Of a stretch of DNA of 41,662 bases, positions 38,815 to 41,662 are shown piece by piece. The stretch is from Pseudomonadota bacterium (GTDB lineage Bacteria; Myxococcota_A; Polyangia; Polyangiales; Polyangiaceae). Below the pieces are notes generated by a model. That model saw only the letters and a program-made list of their open reading frames with translations. It was not told where the DNA came from and did no database searches. The stretch lies in NCBI GenBank assembly GCA_023460875.1, contig JAEWOQ010000330.1:1-41662 (forward strand), given 5' to 3'. Numbering within the stretch: the stretch's first letter is position 1; the number at the start of each line of letters is the position of its first letter. Both the position numbers and the translations under genes were made by a program.

Positions 38815-40806
38815 TCAATCGCTGGTGTCGCGCGCGAGGCGCGCGCTCAGCTCGTCGATGATCCGGCCGAGCTCCGCGTCCTCGCGAAAGCAACAGGGGT
38901 CCGTCGCGCGCCGGCACGGAGCGTACTTGAGCGCCTTCAGCTCGGTCAGGAGGCGCTCATCGCCTTCGCGGGGTGCCCGCTCGAAGAGCTGCTTCTTGCG
39001 GGGACAGGTGGAGCGACGCATCTCGAAAGCCAGCCGGAGGGCGGGGGAGGCTCGCCCAGACTCCACGGCGTCACCGAGGAGCTTCACCGCGCGCTCGTAG
39101 GCCTTCGTGCCGCGCTTGCTGCGCACGATCTCGTAGAGCATCTCGAGACCGTCTTCTCCGAGGCCCTCCTCGAGGACCGAGAAGACGGCGTCCGCCTGGG
39201 CGTTCTCTTCGAAGGCGATGCCCACGACCGCGGCGATGGCGTCGGCGCGGACGGGGGCCCGTCGCAGGGACGAAGGGTCCAACTGCGCCAGCGCCAGGAC
39301 GGCCTCTGCTCCTCGATTGTGGACGCGCGATCGGGCGGCTTCCGCGAGGCGCTGGACCCAACCATCCGCGTCGACGCCGTCGATTTCGGTGACGTCTTGC
39401 GGGGAGGTGACGTTCGTCGAGCTCTCCGCCACCGCCACCGCGAGCTCCGGTGCTCGATCGCGGTCCTCGCCGTCCCGTGAGCTCACCCACAGCGCGAGCA
39501 GGAGCGGGAGCAGGAGGAGAGGCAAGCCGACGAGGAGCGCGGAGCGTCGAAATGACGGCGAGCTCCGGAAGGAATGGACGATGGCGTGGAGCCCTCCGAC
39601 GTGCCTCGGACCTCGTGCCGACACGTCTCCTCGTGGGTCGCCCTGGACGTTCCCCTGGGCGCTGCCCGGGACACGGGCGCTTGCGGCGGACACGGCGCCA
39701 AAGATCGTCTTCGTCGTCCGAGCGACCTTGCGGAGGAGCGCGCGCGCTACGTCTCCCAGCCGACCGCTCGAGTCCGGCGCGAGCGGCGGAGCCACCGGGC
39801 TGCGCGCGGGAGCGGGCCCCGAGCTCGGTGAGCTCCCCCACACGGTCGCCGCGGCCGCGTCGAGGGCGACGAGCAGCGCTCCCGCGGACTGGTAGCGCGC
39901 CGCAGGATCCTTCTCCAGGAGCCGTCGCACCACGTTCTCGAGCGCGGCTGGTACGACGACGCCCGGCGCCCGCGCTGCGATGGGCGGCGGTGGGGTCTCC
40001 ATGATGGCCGCGAACAGCTCCGCGTTGGAGCGCGCCGTGAACGGCGGCACGCCCGCCAGCATCTCGTAAAAGGTGACACCGAGGGCGTAGAGATCGGCGC
40101 GAGCGTCGAGCCCATCCATCCCGTAGCCCACCTCGGGCGGCATGTACGCGACGGTCCCGAACACGGTGCCCACGATGGTGAGGTCCCGCCAGGAGTTCAC
40201 CATCGGATCGTCGGCGTCGACCGTGGAGAGACGATCGGCGCGCACCTTGGCGAAGCCGAAATCGACGAGCTTCGCGGCGCCGCCCTCCGCCTCGGCGAGG
40301 ATGACGTTCCGCGGCTTCACGTCCCGATGCACGATGTCCTTGTCGTGCACGGCCTCGAGGGCGCCGGCGAGCTGCCGCGCGATGTTCAGGGCGCGGCGTG
40401 GGGGCAGGGGACCACGCTGGATCTCCTCCGCCAGGGTGCGGCCGCGGACGTACTCGAGCACGAGGAACTGGCAACCATCGGGCTCCTGTCCGAAGTCCGT
40501 CGCCCCCGCGACATGAGGATGGCTCACGTGGGCGCCCGCGACGGCCTCCCGCTCGAAGCGGCCGACGAGCTGCGGCTCGGACGCCGCCTCGGGCCTCAGG
40601 ATCTTGATGGCGACGCGCTTGCGCAGCAGCACGTGCTCTCCGAGGTACACGGCACCCATCCCGCCCTGCGCGATCCGTTCGAGCACGCGGTACCGCTCGG
40701 AGATGAGTCGCCCGAGCAGCGGATCGTTCGCGTCGCTCTCAGGCGCCTCCTGCGCGGCGAAGGGCGTCGATGGGGCAGGGCTGTCCGGGCCGAGGCTGTC
40801 GTTCAT
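38815..40806 (-). CDS. Membrane-bound Ser/Thr protein kinase
   Basis: A 663-residue eukaryotic-type kinase. The ATG at 40806 gives a short acidic N-terminus before the kinase domain (about 30-300): IAQGGMGAVYLGE for the Gly loop, VAIKIL with the catalytic Lys, IVHRDVKPRNV for the active-site Asp and KLVDFGFAKV for metal binding. A basic/Pro linker leads to one transmembrane helix (LLVGLPLLLLPLLLALWVSS) around residue 440. The outer C-terminal domain (about 470-663) is helical, with Cys-rich end CRRATDPCCF and no recognised ligand family. Such kinases are abundant in myxobacteria. Confidence 0.9.
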   Translation of the reverse strand: MNDSLGPDSPAPSTPFAAQEAPESDANDPLLGRLISERYRVLERIAQGGMGAVYLGEHVLLRKRVAIKILRPEAASEPQLVGRFEREAVAGAHVSHPHVAGATDFGQEPDGCQFLVLEYVRGRTLAEEIQRGPLPPRRALNIARQLAGALEAVHDKDIVHRDVKPRNVILAEAEGGAAKLVDFGFAKVRADRLSTVDADDPMVNSWRDLTIVGTVFGTVAYMPPEVGYGMDGLDARADLYALGVTFYEMLAGVPPFTARSNAELFAAIMETPPPPIAARAPGVVVPAALENVVRRLLEKDPAARYQSAGALLVALDAAAATVWGSSPSSGPAPARSPVAPPLAPDSSGRLGDVARALLRKVARTTKTIFGAVSAASARVPGSAQGNVQGDPRGDVSARGPRHVGGLHAIVHSFRSSPSFRRSALLVGLPLLLLPLLLALWVSSRDGEDRDRAPELAVAVAESSTNVTSPQDVTEIDGVDADGWVQRLAEAARSRVHNRGAEAVLALAQLDPSSLRRAPVRADAIAAVVGIAFEENAQADAVFSVLEEGLGEDGLEMLYEIVRSKRGTKAYERAVKLLGDAVESGRASPALRLAFEMRRSTCPRKKQLFERAPREGDERLLTELKALKYAPCRRATDPCCFREDAELGRIIDELSARLARDTSD

Positions 40807-41245
40807 GTCCGAGGCGCAGCGCGGATCGCTGCGGAGCACAGCATAACAGTCTCGCCTCGGTCTCCCGCCTCTCCCGCCCGTTTCGGTGCAAAGCGGCCAT
40901 TTTTGGAGCTCTTTTCGCTCGGGAAAGGTCGCACCCCCGCCCACCGCGGCTCCCTCGTCGTGACCCAGTCCTTCAGCCGCCTGGTCATTCCGGGGCAGGG
41001 CTGATGGAGGGGGTCACAGCTACCTGCCCCACGACACCAGATGCACACCGCCCCCCGCAGGCGCCCTGATCCACCCGGCAGCCCGATCCACCAGCGCATC
41101 GGAAAATTGCAGTCCTCTCAGGCACATCAGCGGAATAACGACTGACTCATCGTCTCGCGGGTTGCACCCAGGACGCATTGACACGCTATGATCGTAAATG
41201 GGCGGCACCGTTACGTGAGCGGGTATCGGGGTCTACGATGCGCCC
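40807..41245. other. Intergenic region before the Ser/Pro repeat protein
   Basis: About 440 bases without a gene. Short frames on both strands have shadow composition. I see no sigma-54 motif, palindrome or ribosome site that I can assign to the plus-strand ATG at 41246. Confidence 0.4.
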
Positions 41246-41662
41246 ATGACGACTGGTTCGAAGTCTCCCTCCAGGGGACCCTCTTCGGCGGCCCCGAGCA
41301 CCGACGACATCGACACGGCCTGGGACAGCGAGCCCGAGCTGGTCGCTCCGACGATCCCGAAGGCCGCCAACGTCCCACGAGACGCCGCAGCGCACCTGGA
41401 GGCTTCATCGTCGTCGTCTCCGTCCCCATCGAAGGTATCGTCGTCCCCGTCGAAGTCGTCTCCGTCCGCCTCGAAGGTGTCGTCGTCTCCGTCGAAGTCG
41501 TCCCCGTCCGCCTCGAAGGTATCGTCGTCTCCGTCGAAGTCGTCTCCGTCCGCATCGAAGGTATCGGCGTCCCCGTCGTCTCCACGAGCTTCGTCTGCTC
41601 CGCCTTCGGTGTCGTCTTCTCCCGAGAGAGCCTCGCCGTCGTCGTCGTCGTCGTCGTCGTCG
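41246..41662 (+). CDS. Ser/Pro/Lys repeat protein, N-terminal part
   Basis: An open frame of 139 codons that continues past the right edge. The N-terminus (MTTGSKSPSRGPSSAAPSTD) lacks a signal peptide and is followed by DDIDTAWDSEPEL, an acidic motif with Trp that appears in many myxobacterial proteins (from memory, not searched). Three full 42-base repeats encode SKVSSSPSKSSPSA; then Ser runs. Such tails are likely disordered. Function is unknown, and the domain that would identify it must lie beyond the window. Confidence 0.6.
   Translation, partial: MTTGSKSPSRGPSSAAPSTDDIDTAWDSEPELVAPTIPKAANVPRDAAAHLEASSSSSPSPSKVSSSPSKSSPSASKVSSSPSKSSPSASKVSSSPSKSSPSASKVSASPSSPRASSAPPSVSSSPERASPSSSSSSSS
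41429..41578. repeat. 42-bp tandem repeat (3.5 copies) in the Ser/Pro protein
   Basis: Units at 41429, 41471 and 41513 with few substitutions, then a partial at 41555. The 42-base period encodes a 14-residue Ser/Pro/Lys repeat. Confidence 0.85.

Noticed and set aside
41429..41662. CRISPR array or satellite repeat
   Set aside because: The 42-bp units are in frame, have no spacers and encode a Ser/Pro/Lys peptide repeat.

Overview
The window is very GC-rich and looks like chromosome of a myxobacterium (Myxococcota). This is inferred from the secreted lipoproteins with Gly/Ser/Thr linkers, a large eukaryote-type Ser/Thr kinase, secreted plant-polymer hydrolases (two GH9 enzymes and a PL1-type lyase) and a one-component sigma-54 activator. 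No tRNA, rRNA, CRISPR array or insertion sequence was seen.

Layout. 1-2969 (minus): a Cys-rich lipoprotein (runs off the left edge) and a GH9 cellulase with a CBM3-like C-terminus. 2970-4017: gene-poor, with a decayed fragment resembling a molybdopterin oxidoreductase. 4018-5291: a mono-heme cytochrome c lipoprotein and a BioC-like methyltransferase. 5374-12375: three hemerythrin-like proteins, a second GH9 enzyme, a sigma-54 activator and the iron-centre repair protein RIC (YtfE/ScdA). 12440-14456: divergent cupin and multicopper oxidase genes. 14470-20127 (minus): an apparent operon nnrS - radical SAM/SPASM - nitronate monooxygenase-like - moaA - TauE/SafE. 20310-24206 (minus): napD-napA-napB plus a small unknown gene. 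24459-27271 (plus): tetraheme cytochrome, Tat-type four-cluster ferredoxin and NrfD-like membrane protein. 27147-29255: DGC-domain protein, a fourth hemerythrin and a Crp/Fnr regulator. 29543-33325: a single protein fusing uroporphyrinogen-III synthase, NirB and NirD. 33369-35805: porin and MobA. 35802-41662: lipoprotein, small unknown, PL1-type lyase, Ser/Thr kinase and the start of a Ser/Pro repeat protein.

How it works together (inference from families). Quinol electrons enter through the NrfD/ferredoxin/tetraheme module, pass to a four-haem NapB and reduce nitrate at periplasmic NapA. Nitrite goes to ammonium through cytoplasmic NirBD, whose siroheme precursor could be made by the fused HemD domain. 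MoaA and MobA serve the Mo cofactor. RIC, NnrS and the hemerythrins look like protection against NO and nitrosative damage. No NO-forming nitrite reductase, NO reductase or N2O reductase gene is present here, so the layout suggests nitrate-to-ammonium respiration rather than denitrification.

The most interesting signal is regulatory. Eleven sites that match the sigma-54 -24/-12 promoter (GG, nine bases, then TGC) precede nearly every N-oxide gene or operon: all four hemerythrins, RIC, cupin, multicopper oxidase, nnrS, napD, the tetraheme cytochrome and crp. A 13-base palindrome, CGCAR-NNN-YTGCG, recurs upstream of several of them. The sigma-54 activator encoded within the cluster (10549-11553) is the obvious candidate to bind it. 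Together these look like an undescribed sigma-54 nitrate/NO regulon.
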